Assembly: GCA_041569895.1 (NCBI GenBank)
Contig: JBFFXF010000142.1
Coordinates: 1-18,486 of the forward strand
Direction of reading: 5' to 3'
Length of the DNA stretch: 18,486 nt
From: JBFFXF01 sp041569895
GTDB taxonomy: Bacteria; Planctomycetota; UBA8108; JACQVS01
Part shown: positions 1 to 12,564 of the stretch, piece by piece
Layout: the number at the start of each line of letters is the position of its first letter
How positions within the stretch are numbered: position 1 is the first letter of the stretch
Notes under the pieces: generated by a model
Told to the model about the DNA's origin: nothing
Database searches by the model: none
The model's input: the letters and a program-made list of their open reading frames with translations, nothing else
Program-made: the position numbers and the translations under genes

Positions 1-113
1 GCTACGTCCTCGATCCCGGCGCGCCGAGTCGCTGGAAGGTCCGGGGCGACCTGCTCGTGGCGCCTGGCTCGCGGCGGCAGTGGATCCACGAGGTGGCCGC
101 CACGATGGCGTGA
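1..113 (+). CDS. C-terminal 36 residues of an unidentified protein (5' truncated)
   Basis: An open frame enters from the left edge (first complete codon at base 3) and ends at TGA 111-113. The visible tail reads YVLDPGAPSRWKVRGDLL and continues to VAATMA. The codons are GC-rich in the third position like the confirmed genes nearby, which supports real coding. I do not recognise the family from so short a piece. The stop codon lies inside the first copy of a 14-bp tandem repeat, so the repeat array may have grown out of the end of this gene. It runs in the same direction as the cytochrome gene but is 310 bases away, so a shared transcript is uncertain. Confidence 0.5.
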   Translation, partial: YVLDPGAPSRWKVRGDLLVAPGSRRQWIHEVAATMA

Positions 114-171
114 GGACGATGGCGTGAGGACGATGGCGTGAAGGACGATGGCGTGAAGGACGGGCGTGAGG
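102..171. repeat. Tandem repeat, 14-15 bp unit, about four and a half copies
   Basis: Two perfect copies of ACGATGGCGTGAGG (102-115, 116-129) are followed by two 15-bp copies with one extra A, ACGATGGCGTGAAGG (130-144, 145-159), and a degenerate half copy to about 171. The array starts inside the last codons of the upstream gene. Each unit carries an ATG and, five bases further on, a TGA, so no frame through it is usefully coding. It looks like replication slippage. Confidence 0.85.
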
Positions 172-278
172 AGCGTGAGACACAAGAGCGTCAGAGAAGT
201 CGGCGTGAGAGACGCTGGAATCGAGCGCGGGCTCGTGATAAAAAAGAACGCCTCCGCGCCAGCCGTGTCGCGGAGCGA

Positions 279-332
279 TGTTGCCGAGGCATGTGCCGAG
301 GCCGTGTTGCCGAGGCCGTGTTGCCGAGGTGA
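279..332. repeat. Tandem repeat, 13-14 bp unit, four copies
   Basis: Four head-to-tail units built on TGTTGCCGAGGCCG occur at about 279-291, 292-304, 305-318 and 319-332. The second copy lacks one base, and the first and last have variant ends. The unit is unrelated to the repeat at 102-171. The array sits about 90 bases before the cytochrome start. I see no spacers, so this is not a CRISPR. Confidence 0.75.
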
Positions 333-410
333 TGTCGACGTGTCGTCACGACGGCCCCGCTCGTGGGTCGGGAAAGTCGCACCACGTCCTGGCACCGTTC
401 GCGAAGAAAG

Positions 411-415
411 AAGGA
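411..415 (+). promoter_or_regulatory. Ribosome binding site for the cytochrome gene
   Basis: AAGGA lies 8 bases before the ATG at 424. It decides the start in favour of 424 over the upstream in-frame GTG at 166 and gives a protein that begins with a signal sequence. Confidence 0.6.
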
Positions 416-423
416 AAACGAAC

Positions 424-879
424 ATGCACACCGTGATTGGCAGAAGCTCGCTGACGATCGTCGCCGCCGTTGCCGTCTGCTCGCTCGCAGTCCTGGCCCT
501 GATGCCCGGCCGGGATGGCGGGCTCGCCGAGGCGCAGGAGAAGGCGGCGGCCTACGCGCCGGTGGTCGAGCTCGACGTCATCATGGATCGAGTCGACGAG
601 ATCTTCGGCGACCTCGAGAAGAACCTCGCCGAGACCAAGTTCCGTACGCTGCGGAAGGACTCCGCGTTCCTCGCCGAGCTGATGAACATCACCGCGTTCT
701 TCGACCACACCGAGTACAGCAAGGAGACCGGCTGGAAGGTCTTCTCGGTGAAGACGCGCGACCTGTTGCTCGAGGCGACCAACGTCTCGAAGAAGAAGGA
801 CGGCGCCGCGTACAAGGCCCTGCTCGGGAAGATCGAGGCGGCCTGCGATGCATGTCACGAAAAGTACCGGGACATCTGA
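424..879 (+). CDS. Exported class II c-type cytochrome (cytochrome c'-like)
   Basis: The 151-residue product begins with an export signal (hydrophobic core about residues 10-27, likely cleavage near the AEA at 35-37). The rest is mainly helical and ends with a single heme-attachment motif CDACH at 141-145 followed by KYR. A CxxCH placed ten residues from the C-terminus of a small helical protein is the hallmark of the cytochrome c' family (four-helix bundle, class II). Those proteins carry one covalently bound heme in the periplasm, and family roles include gas binding and electron transfer. Substrate and partner cannot be told here. The axial ligand would be H145. The start is chosen from the Shine-Dalgarno at 411-415 and the signal peptide. 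The isomerase gene follows 24 bases later on the same strand, so both may share a transcript, although no functional link is obvious. Confidence 0.8.
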   Translation: MHTVIGRSSLTIVAAVAVCSLAVLALMPGRDGGLAEAQEKAAAYAPVVELDVIMDRVDEIFGDLEKNLAETKFRTLRKDSAFLAELMNITAFFDHTEYSKETGWKVFSVKTRDLLLEATNVSKKKDGAAYKALLGKIEAACDACHEKYRDI

Positions 880-903
880 CACCACAGCACGCCTGACGGG
901 GCG

Positions 904-1770
904 ATGAGCAGGACAACGATCCGACCGTTCGAGATCGGCGTCTGCAGCTGGTCTCTCCAGGTCACCGGCATCAAGCAACTGGAGGGGTTCCTCGGGGAGC
1001 TCGGTGTCGTCGCGACGCAGCTCGCCCTCGGCGACCCGAACCACGCCACCTGGGAGGAGGGCGACGGCCTCGTCGACGCCGCCCGGAGCGCGTCCTTCGA
1101 CATCACCGGCACGATGATCGGCTTCCCCGGGGAGGACTACACCAGCCCGGAGACCATCCGTCGCACCGGTGGGTTCGGCGACCCCGCGTCGCGGGCGGAG
1201 AGACTGAAGATCTTCAACTGGGCAGTCGATAAGACCAGCGAGCTCGGCGTCAAGGTGCTGACGACGCACGCGGGCTTCATTCCCGAGCCGGGCGACGCCG
1301 ACCGCGGCGGGTTCCTCGACACGCTCAGCGAGGCGGTGGATTACGCGACGTCGAAGGGCGTCACCCTGACACTCGAGACCGGCCAGGAGACCGCCGATCT
1401 CCTGCGTCGCACGCTCGATGAGATGGAGGCGCCGAACCTGAAGATCAACTTCGATCCCGCGAACATGATTCTTTACAACAAGGGCGACCCGATCGATGCG
1501 CTGGAGGTGCTCGGTCCGGATGTCGTGCACGTGCACGTCAAGGACGCGAAGTACCCCGAGCGAGACGGCGAGTGGGGCGAAGAGGTTCCGCTCGGTGAGG
1601 GGGCGGTCGGCATGCGGGATTTTCTCGAGGGGCTCGTGGAGATCGGCTACACGGGTCCGCTCGTCGTCGAGCGCGAAGTGGGGGATCAGCAGCAGCGCTT
1701 CAACGACATCCTCGGCGGAGTCCGGCTTCTCAAGGGCCTGGTCTCCGACCTGCAGATTTCCGGTTTCTGA
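904..1770 (+). CDS. Sugar phosphate isomerase/epimerase, xylose isomerase-like TIM barrel
   Basis: This 288-residue protein is the usual size for the AP endonuclease family 2 / xylose isomerase-like TIM-barrel group. Strand-end residues expected to bind the divalent metal are visible: H122 (TTHAGF), E158 (LTLETGQ), D184 (NFDPAN), H209/H211 (VHVHVKDAK) and E256 (VVERE). The motifs NFDPAN, HVHVKD and the GEG at 231-233 are typical of this superfamily, which isomerises or epimerises ketoses, inositols and related sugars. There is no signal peptide, so it is probably cytoplasmic. The exact substrate cannot be inferred. The gene lies 24 bases after the cytochrome gene and 38 bases before the c-di-AMP synthase gene, so a three-gene transcript is possible. 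The ribosome binding site is weak (ACGGGG just upstream of ATG 904). Confidence 0.85.
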   Translation: MSRTTIRPFEIGVCSWSLQVTGIKQLEGFLGELGVVATQLALGDPNHATWEEGDGLVDAARSASFDITGTMIGFPGEDYTSPETIRRTGGFGDPASRAERLKIFNWAVDKTSELGVKVLTTHAGFIPEPGDADRGGFLDTLSEAVDYATSKGVTLTLETGQETADLLRRTLDEMEAPNLKINFDPANMILYNKGDPIDALEVLGPDVVHVHVKDAKYPERDGEWGEEVPLGEGAVGMRDFLEGLVEIGYTGPLVVEREVGDQQQRFNDILGGVRLLKGLVSDLQISGF

Positions 1771-1808
1771 TCCCGACTGCTGTTCTTCGGGTCTCGACGC
1801 GTGAGACG

Positions 1809-3299
1809 ATGAGCGCAAAGGAGAAGCCTACCAAGACGAAGGAGCGTCCCTCGAGAGAGGGCGGCTCCGCCAAGAAGAAGACGAAGAAGCGCAAGGCTCG
1901 CGAGCGCGCCGCTATTCGTCCGACCGATCACGGCGCCGACAAGGCGGCGGATCGCACCGACGGCGAGATCCGTCTCGGTCGCCTGCTCGGCGCCGACTCG
2001 CTGCTCGACATCGACGTCGACAGCAAGGAAGAGCTGCTCCGCGTGCTCGCCGAGCGCGTCGCGCTCGCGACCGGATACCCGAGCGCCGAGCAGATCCTGA
2101 GATCGGCGCTCGAGCGCGAGGCCGTCGTCAACACCTACGTCGGCGAGGGCGTCGCCGTGCCGCACGCGCGCGTCTCGAGCTTCGACGGCTTCGCGATCGC
2201 CATCGCCCGGAACCGCAAGGGCTTCCCGTACGGTGTCGAGACCGACGAGCCGGTGAAGCTCGTCATCCTCCTGGTCGGCAACGAGGCCCTCCAGAACGAG
2301 CACGTCCGGTTGCTGGCGGACATCGCCAGCGTCGTGCGCGATGAGAGCGTCCGCGAGGAGATCCTCGACCTCCCCGACGCGCCCTCGGTCGCGCGCGTCC
2401 TCGACACCGGCGCAAAAAAGGGGCGGCGTCGCCGGCCGGCGCAGATCACGCGCATGCTGCTGTCGCACGCCCGCAAGATCGCCCAGGGGGTCGGCGCGAA
2501 CGCGGTGCTCGTGGCGGTGGAGAATCCGGAGGAGCTGACCATCCTGAAGCGCCTGCCGCAGTGCGACTCCTTCATCGTCGCGACGCGTTCCGCCCGGATC
2601 GCCGAGAGCGCCGAGAAGATCGTCTCCCGCGTCATCCGACTTCCGCGCACGCCGCTCGGCCAGCACACCTTCGTCCGGCTCGGCACGCTGATGGGCGTCA
2701 CCAAGGGCTTCATATCCCGCGACGACGTCGTCGCGTTCATCTCCGGAAAGCCCGACGGCAACCTCGACACCATCACCGTCATCGGCATCTGGAAGGAGTT
2801 CGGGCGCTTCCTGACCGCCTCGGGCGAGGTCTCGCCGAAGGTGTCGCACGGCGTGCTCGAGCGGGTGGTGATCCTCACCTCCGAGCTGGGCGTCGAGGGG
2901 CGCGAGGGAAAGCCGATCGGCACCATCTTCGTCATCGGCGACCCCGACGAGCTCGCGCCCTACTGCCAGCAGCTGATCATCAACCCGTTCCGCGGCTATC
3001 CCGAGGAGGAGCGCAACATCCTCGACCCGACGCTGCGCGAGACCGTCAAGGAGTTCGCGTCGATCGACGGCGCCTTCATCGTCAAGGGAGACGGCGTCAT
3101 CCACTCGGCCGGCACCTACCTGAGGCCGGGGAACGTCGAGGTCGACCTGCCCGGCGGCTTCGGGACCCGGCATCGCGCCGCGTGCGCCATCACCGCGATC
3201 GCCGACTGCATCGCCGTGACACTCTCGGAGTCGACCAACCACCTGACGCTCTTCAAGAAGGGCGCGGTGGTGCTCTCCACCGAGAAGGCCCCGACGTGA
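1809..3299 (+). CDS. PTS EIIA domain fused to a CdaZ-type diadenylate cyclase (c-di-AMP synthase)
   Basis: The 496-residue protein has four parts. Residues 1-35 are a Lys/Arg-rich tail. Residues about 58-200 form a fructose/Ntr-type PTS EIIA domain with GVAVPHAR at 114-121, where H119 is the expected phosphorylation site. Residues about 205-330 resemble the pyruvate kinase C-terminal-like domain found in CdaZ proteins. Residues about 345-492 are a DAC domain with both signature motifs, DGA at 420-422 and GTRHRAA at 452-458. DAC domains condense two ATP to c-di-AMP, an essential second messenger for potassium and osmolyte control in many bacteria. All key residues are present, so it should be active. 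EIIA-Ntr proteins also regulate potassium transport, which makes the fusion functionally attractive, though the coupling is inference. No transmembrane segment is seen. The gene probably follows the isomerase in one transcript. Its ribosome binding site is not obvious. Confidence 0.85.
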   Translation: MSAKEKPTKTKERPSREGGSAKKKTKKRKARERAAIRPTDHGADKAADRTDGEIRLGRLLGADSLLDIDVDSKEELLRVLAERVALATGYPSAEQILRSALEREAVVNTYVGEGVAVPHARVSSFDGFAIAIARNRKGFPYGVETDEPVKLVILLVGNEALQNEHVRLLADIASVVRDESVREEILDLPDAPSVARVLDTGAKKGRRRRPAQITRMLLSHARKIAQGVGANAVLVAVENPEELTILKRLPQCDSFIVATRSARIAESAEKIVSRVIRLPRTPLGQHTFVRLGTLMGVTKGFISRDDVVAFISGKPDGNLDTITVIGIWKEFGRFLTASGEVSPKVSHGVLERVVILTSELGVEGREGKPIGTIFVIGDPDELAPYCQQLIINPFRGYPEEERNILDPTLRETVKEFASIDGAFIVKGDGVIHSAGTYLRPGNVEVDLPGGFGTRHRAACAITAIADCIAVTLSESTNHLTLFKKGAVVLSTEKAPT

Positions 3300-3315
3300 G
3301 CTCCGCAACCGGAGC
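3300..3315 (+). terminator. Short hairpin just after the c-di-AMP synthase gene, possible terminator
   Basis: GCTCCG at 3300-3305 pairs perfectly with CGGAGC at 3310-3315 around a CAAC loop, directly behind the TGA at 3297-3299. There is no T-tract, so it is only a candidate, but its place between convergent genes fits. Confidence 0.3.
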
Positions 3316-3325
3316 CTTCGAGGAC

Positions 3326-3385
3326 GGGAACGGGCACGGGCACGGGCACGGGACCGGGACCGCGACCGGGACCGCGACCGGGTAC
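3326..3385. repeat. Imperfect hexamer repeat, ten units
   Basis: Ten contiguous 6-base units run from GGGAAC through three GGGCAC, then GGGACC and GCGACC variants, to GGGTAC. The block fills most of the 98-base gap between the convergent c-di-AMP synthase and phosphatase genes. Read on the minus strand it would encode alternating Val-Pro or Gly-Pro, but no gene there is supported. Confidence 0.8.
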
Positions 3386-3397
3386 GCAAAGCTGCAC

Positions 3398-5476
3398 TCA
3401 GCCAATCGTCCGCATGACCACCAGGAGAGTCACGTCGTCGTGCGGCGCGCTGTGCTCCAGAAAACGGCCGACCCGCTGGAGGATCTCGCCGTGGACCCAC
3501 GTGGCGTCTGCTCCGCCGATCACCTCGCGCTCGTCGTGGAGTGAGCGGACGATCGCCTTCAGTCGCTCGACACCGAAGAGCTCGCCATCGGCGTTCCTCG
3601 CGTCCGTGATGCCATCCGAGTAGAGGATGACCACGTCGCCGGCGTCGAGATCGATGGCGTCGGGCCGGTACGTCACCTGGTCGAACATGCCGAGGATGGT
3701 GCCGCCGATGGCGAGCTCCTGGACCTCGCCGTCGGCGCGGAGAACCAGAGCCGGATTGTGTCCCGCGTTGACGTACTGGAGCCGTCCGTCCGGCTCGAGC
3801 ACGCCGAAGATCGCCGTGACGAACTTCTTCAGTCTCGATTTCGACAGCACGAACTGGTTCAGCCTGGCGGCGACCTCGGCGAGATCCGGATCGCTCTTCT
3901 GGCGATCCACCATGCCGTGGAAGAGACCGTCGAGCATCGTCGAGAAGAGCGCGGCCGGCACTCCCTTTCCCGAGACGTCGCCGACGAAGATCGAGTATCG
4001 GTCGGGCCCGATCTCGAGGCAGCTGAGGAAGTCGCCGCCGACCTCGTCGCTCGGGCTCGTCGTGCCGTGGAACTGCCAGACCTCGCCGGAGAGCTGCTGC
4101 TCGAGGAAGATGTTCTGCTGGATCTCGCGCGCGATCGCCATCTCCTCCTCGACCCGGCGCCGGCGCAGCGAGTCCTCGTAGAGTCTGGTGGTGTGCACCG
4201 CCATGGCGACCTCGGCGGCGAGCACCTCGAGCATGTTGAGCGTGCGCGGCGAGTAGGGGCGGTCGTGCGACTCGCTGTCGATGTAGAGGACGCCGATCAG
4301 CGTCGGCCCCTCCTCGTCGCCGAGCAGCTTGCCGCGCACCTTGAGCGGCACGCAGAGGGCGCTGCGGATCACGGGCGAGTCGTCCGGGGCCGCCGTGTGA
4401 CCGTTCGCCGCGGGCGCCGTGCCGCGGACCTCCTCGCGAACGCTGCCGCAGCCCGTGCGCAGCACGTCGGTGACGATCTTGTAGTTGATGTCGAGCTCGC
4501 GCTCATCGAGCGTGCGGCCGTTCCGATCCCGCGCGATGCCGCACTTCAGCGAGTCGAGACGGAGCTTCCCGAGGCGGTTCGTCCGCAACGGGCGCAGGAG
4601 GACGACGCCGCGATCGCCGTCGACGAACGAGATCACCCGATCGAGCAGGAGCTCGAGGACGTCCTCGAGCAGGAGGTCGCTGTCGAGCGACAGGAACGAC
4701 TCGATCAGAGCCGCGATGTCGCGCACCTCCTGGTTGACGACGTCGCGGTCGAAGATGCTCTCGCACTCGAAGAGCGTGCTCCCGACCGAGCCCGGTACCG
4801 ACGTGAACGTCAGCATCGGCCCCTGGTCACCGCCGAGCTGGATGCGATCCCCATCGGAGAGCATGCGCTCGCTCACCCGCTCGCCGTTGACGAAGGTCCC
4901 CGTCCGGCTGCCGGTGTCGACGATGCGGTGGCGCGTCCCGCGTCGCTCGATGCGCGCGTGCGTTCTCGAGATGAACGGCTGCGGAAAGACGACGTCGCTG
5001 CGCGGGTCGCGACCGATCACGCAGGTCTCGCGACGGAGCTCGTGAGTGCGCTCCACGCGCGATTCCGGATCGACGAAGCGGAGACCGACGTCCGGGCTCC
5101 TGGCTCGCGCCGAGTTCAGGAGGTCCTCCCAGGCCTCGCGCCCCGGCTCCGCCGGGAGCAGATCGCGCGCTCCGGCGCGCAGGGCGGCCCGGAGGACGGC
5201 GGGATTGTCGAGCTCCACAGCCGGGCAGGTTGCGAGCACGAGGTTGGCTCGACTCACCGGGATCTCCGGGAAGCCGGTGGTCGGACTCCAGTCGAGGAGA
5301 ACGACGTCGAACGCGTCCCACTCTGCCTCATCGGGGAGCCGGCCGGGCGTCGTGAGCACCGGACGGCACCCGCGGCCGCGCAGGAACGCCTCCAGTTCCG
5401 ATAAGCGCTCGGGCGCATCGCTCACGGCGCAGAGGTCGAGGCAGGCCGGCCGTGGTTCGCTCTTGACGGGATTCAT
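3398..5476 (-). CDS. Receiver-like/FHA/GAF/PP2C (SpoIIE-type) serine phosphatase
   Basis: Starting at ATG 5476 the protein has 692 residues. Residues about 12-118 resemble a response-regulator receiver (DVVLLDW, D62) but lack a clear Lys near the end and the full N-terminal acidic pair, so it may be degenerate. About 150-216 is an FHA domain (GRDPRSD, SRTHA at 170-174, VNG at 196-198), which binds phospho-Thr. About 250-430 is a GAF domain with a long insert. About 470-690 is a PP2C/SpoIIE phosphatase with metal-binding Asp motifs DEVGGDF (477-483), GDVSGKG (499-505), YSDGITDA (619-626) and DDVTLL (680-685). It should dephosphorylate Ser/Thr on a cytoplasmic partner, most simply the kinase encoded 36 bases upstream in the same operon. 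The start rests on GGAGG three bases before the ATG. An in-frame GTG at 5491 lacks such a site. Confidence 0.88.
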   Translation of the reverse strand: MNPVKSEPRPACLDLCAVSDAPERLSELEAFLRGRGCRPVLTTPGRLPDEAEWDAFDVVLLDWSPTTGFPEIPVSRANLVLATCPAVELDNPAVLRAALRAGARDLLPAEPGREAWEDLLNSARARSPDVGLRFVDPESRVERTHELRRETCVIGRDPRSDVVFPQPFISRTHARIERRGTRHRIVDTGSRTGTFVNGERVSERMLSDGDRIQLGGDQGPMLTFTSVPGSVGSTLFECESIFDRDVVNQEVRDIAALIESFLSLDSDLLLEDVLELLLDRVISFVDGDRGVVLLRPLRTNRLGKLRLDSLKCGIARDRNGRTLDERELDINYKIVTDVLRTGCGSVREEVRGTAPAANGHTAAPDDSPVIRSALCVPLKVRGKLLGDEEGPTLIGVLYIDSESHDRPYSPRTLNMLEVLAAEVAMAVHTTRLYEDSLRRRRVEEEMAIAREIQQNIFLEQQLSGEVWQFHGTTSPSDEVGGDFLSCLEIGPDRYSIFVGDVSGKGVPAALFSTMLDGLFHGMVDRQKSDPDLAEVAARLNQFVLSKSRLKKFVTAIFGVLEPDGRLQYVNAGHNPALVLRADGEVQELAIGGTILGMFDQVTYRPDAIDLDAGDVVILYSDGITDARNADGELFGVERLKAIVRSLHDEREVIGGADATWVHGEILQRVGRFLEHSAPHDDVTLLVVMRTIG

Positions 5477-5479
5477 GCG

Positions 5480-5484
5480 CCTCC
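5480..5484 (-). promoter_or_regulatory. Ribosome binding site deciding the phosphatase start
   Basis: On the minus strand GGAGG lies three bases before ATG 5476. The spacing is short, but the motif is perfect and no comparable site precedes the alternative GTG at 5491. Confidence 0.5.
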
Positions 5485-5512
5485 GGGCCACATCGGAACG
5501 GGACCATATCCG

Positions 5513-11039
<5,527 letters not shown>

Positions 11040-11041
<2 letters not shown>

Positions 11042-11071
11042 TTCCTGTCAATTGTACCTGGATCAGGAAAT
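11040..11071. promoter_or_regulatory. Inverted repeat overlapping the kinase start codon
   Basis: ATTTCCTG at 11040-11047 and CAGGAAAT at 11064-11071 are exact reverse complements separated by 16 bases, in an AT-richer patch. On the minus-strand transcript the second arm is CAGGAAAT followed by G, so it contains the weak Shine-Dalgarno AGGAA and most of the ATG at 11041-11039. It could be a repressor operator or an RNA hairpin hiding the start. The role is inference. Confidence 0.45.
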
Positions 11072-11200
11072 CGACGAGCGGAAAAAGGACCCGGCCCCCC
11101 GCCGACTTTGCGCTTCAAAATCCCGTCCGCCCCGGTACATTTGCCTTTCGCGTTCGACCCTGCGCGCCGGGGCGTGACCGGTCGTTCGCGCAGGAACCGC

Positions 11201-11220
11201 TATATAGCACGCCGGAAGGG
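11201..11220 (+). promoter_or_regulatory. Possible -10 element and ribosome binding site of the aminotransferase gene
   Basis: TATATA at 11201-11206 stands out from the GC-rich surroundings, 17 bases before the ATG at 11223. No -35 is found at normal spacing (GTGACC at 11174-11179 is about 21 bases away), so the promoter call is weak. GGAAGGG at 11214-11220 is a good Shine-Dalgarno two bases before the start codon. Confidence 0.35.
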
Positions 11221-11222
11221 CC

Positions 11223-12536
11223 ATGACACTCAATCCGATCGCCGCCGAGCTCAACGAGACCATCGCGCGCGAGGCGCGCTCCGTCCACGACATGCTCTCC
11301 GATCTCGGGAAGCGCTACTACTTCCCGAAGGGCATCATCAGCCAGTCCGCCGAGGCGAAAGCGCGCGCCAAGCGATACAACGCCACCATCGGCATCGCGC
11401 TCGAGGGCGGACGTCCGATGCACCTCTCGTGCATCCAGAAACACTTCACCGAGATGGAGCCGGCCGAGCTCTACCCCTACGCGCCGCCGGCCGGACGGGC
11501 AGATCTCCGGGAGGCGTGGCGCGAGAAGCAGCTCGCCGAGAACGCGAGCATGCGCGGCCGGACCCTGAGCGCCGCGGTGACGACCAACGCGCTGACGCAC
11601 GGGCTCAGCCTGGTCGCGGAGATGTTCATCGACCCGGGTGACGTGCTGCTGCTGCCCGACCAGCTCTGGGGAAACTACCGGCTCACCTTCGAGGTGCGCC
11701 ACGGTGGCCGCATCGTCACCTTTCCCTTCTTCGAGGGCGGCGGATTGAACGTCGGGGCGTTCGCCACCGCGCTCGAGCGCCTCGCCGCCGAGCACGAGAA
11801 GGTGACGGTGATACTCAACTTCCCGAACAACCCCACCGGCTACACGCCGACGCCCGCGGAGGCCGAGTCGGTCGTCGCGTCGCTGGTGCGCGCCGCCGAG
11901 GGCGGCACGCGCGTGCTGGTCGTCTGTGACGACGCCTACTTCAACCTGGTCTACGACGACGCGTGCCTCGCCGAGTCGATCTTCGGTCACCTCGCGAACG
12001 TACACGAGAACCTGCTGGCGATCCGCCTCGACGGCGCCACCAAGGAGCAGTTCGTCTGGGGCTTCCGCGTCGGCTTCATCACCTTCGCGGCGGGAGGCTC
12101 CGGTGACCTCGCGGCCGTCCACACGGCGCTCGAGAAGAAGACGGCCGGCGCCATCCGCGCGGGCATCTCGAACTCGCCGCACCTCTCCCAGAGCCTCGTC
12201 CTGCGCGCGCTGCGCGACCCGTCGTTCGCCGAGGAGCAGGCGACCAAGCGCCAGCTGCTTCGCAGTCGGGCGCTGCGCGTCAAGGAGGTCCTCGCCGACT
12301 CGAAGTTCGACGAGGTCTGGGAGCCGTACCCGTTCAACTCCGGATACTTCATGTGCCTGCGGATGAAGCACGTCGAGGCGGAGCCGCTCCGCGTGCACCT
12401 GCTCGACAAGTACGGTCTCGGCGTCATCGCGACCGCGAAGCACGATATCCGCGTGGCCTTCTCGTGCCTCGAGGTCGACCAGCTGGCCGACGTCTACGAG
12501 GACATCTATCGCGGCGCGCGGGACCTCGCCTCGTGA
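11223..12536 (+). CDS. Class I/II (fold type I) PLP-dependent aminotransferase
   Basis: The 437-residue length is normal for this family. Visible landmarks are NFPNNPTGY at 199-207 (N203 contacts the cofactor ring), DDAYF at 236-240 (Asp and Tyr of the PLP pocket), ATKEQFVWGFRVGF around K274 (the predicted Schiff-base lysine) with R282, and a late Arg at 410 (DIRVAFS) expected to bind the substrate carboxylate. The enzyme should move an amino group between an amino acid and a 2-oxo acid in the cytoplasm. The substrate cannot be read from the sequence, and I cannot assign a named subgroup. Its N-terminal third is unusual compared with textbook aspartate aminotransferases and may mark a separate subfamily. 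It is transcribed divergently from the kinase gene and followed 28 bases later by the vWA gene. Start ATG 11223 has a strong ribosome binding site. Confidence 0.85.
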   Translation: MTLNPIAAELNETIAREARSVHDMLSDLGKRYYFPKGIISQSAEAKARAKRYNATIGIALEGGRPMHLSCIQKHFTEMEPAELYPYAPPAGRADLREAWREKQLAENASMRGRTLSAAVTTNALTHGLSLVAEMFIDPGDVLLLPDQLWGNYRLTFEVRHGGRIVTFPFFEGGGLNVGAFATALERLAAEHEKVTVILNFPNNPTGYTPTPAEAESVVASLVRAAEGGTRVLVVCDDAYFNLVYDDACLAESIFGHLANVHENLLAIRLDGATKEQFVWGFRVGFITFAAGGSGDLAAVHTALEKKTAGAIRAGISNSPHLSQSLVLRALRDPSFAEEQATKRQLLRSRALRVKEVLADSKFDEVWEPYPFNSGYFMCLRMKHVEAEPLRVHLLDKYGLGVIATAKHDIRVAFSCLEVDQLADVYEDIYRGARDLAS

Positions 12537-12564
12537 GACCCGGTCTCGGCGCCCGCAGGATCTC

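Larger units (their letters stand above)
114..423. other. Intergenic region with repeats, no supported gene
   Basis: This 310-base gap holds the tail of the 14-bp repeat array, a small inverted repeat (CGAGC at 222-226 and GCTCG at 231-235), a short A-rich island at 239-247 that stands out from the GC-rich background, and a second tandem repeat at 279-332. The frame of the downstream cytochrome gene stays open back to about 166, but its translation there is an Arg/Val-rich low-complexity string with no export signal, so I treat it as non-coding. I see no clear -35/-10 pair and no RNA gene. A promoter for the cytochrome gene probably lies here but cannot be placed. Confidence 0.5.

Noticed and set aside
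222..247. Hairpin CGAGC/GCTCG followed by an A-rich run as a terminator
   Set aside because: On the plus strand it is followed by A residues, not T, and on the minus strand the T-run lies before the hairpin.
102..332. Possible CRISPR array
   Set aside because: Units are 13-15 bases, contiguous, and without unique spacers. No cas gene was recognised in the window.
166..423. Upstream extension of the cytochrome reading frame to a GTG at 166
   Set aside because: The added residues are low complexity, run through the second repeat array, and would bury the signal peptide. ATG 424 has a Shine-Dalgarno.
346..1818. 490-codon open frame on the minus strand opposite the cytochrome and isomerase genes
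   Set aside because: Its translation is Arg/Glu/Asp/Val-rich without motifs, and the plus-strand genes show clear family motifs. Long antisense frames are expected at this GC content.
1686..3500. 604-codon minus-strand frame opposite the c-di-AMP synthase gene
   Set aside because: Low-complexity Arg/Asp/Ala composition. It mirrors the strong third-position GC bias of the real gene.
11078..11091. GG-N10-GC sigma-54-type promoter on the minus strand upstream of the kinase gene
   Set aside because: Only the GG and GC cores match. The flanking consensus (TGGCAC, TTGC) is poor, and such spacing is common by chance in GC-rich DNA.
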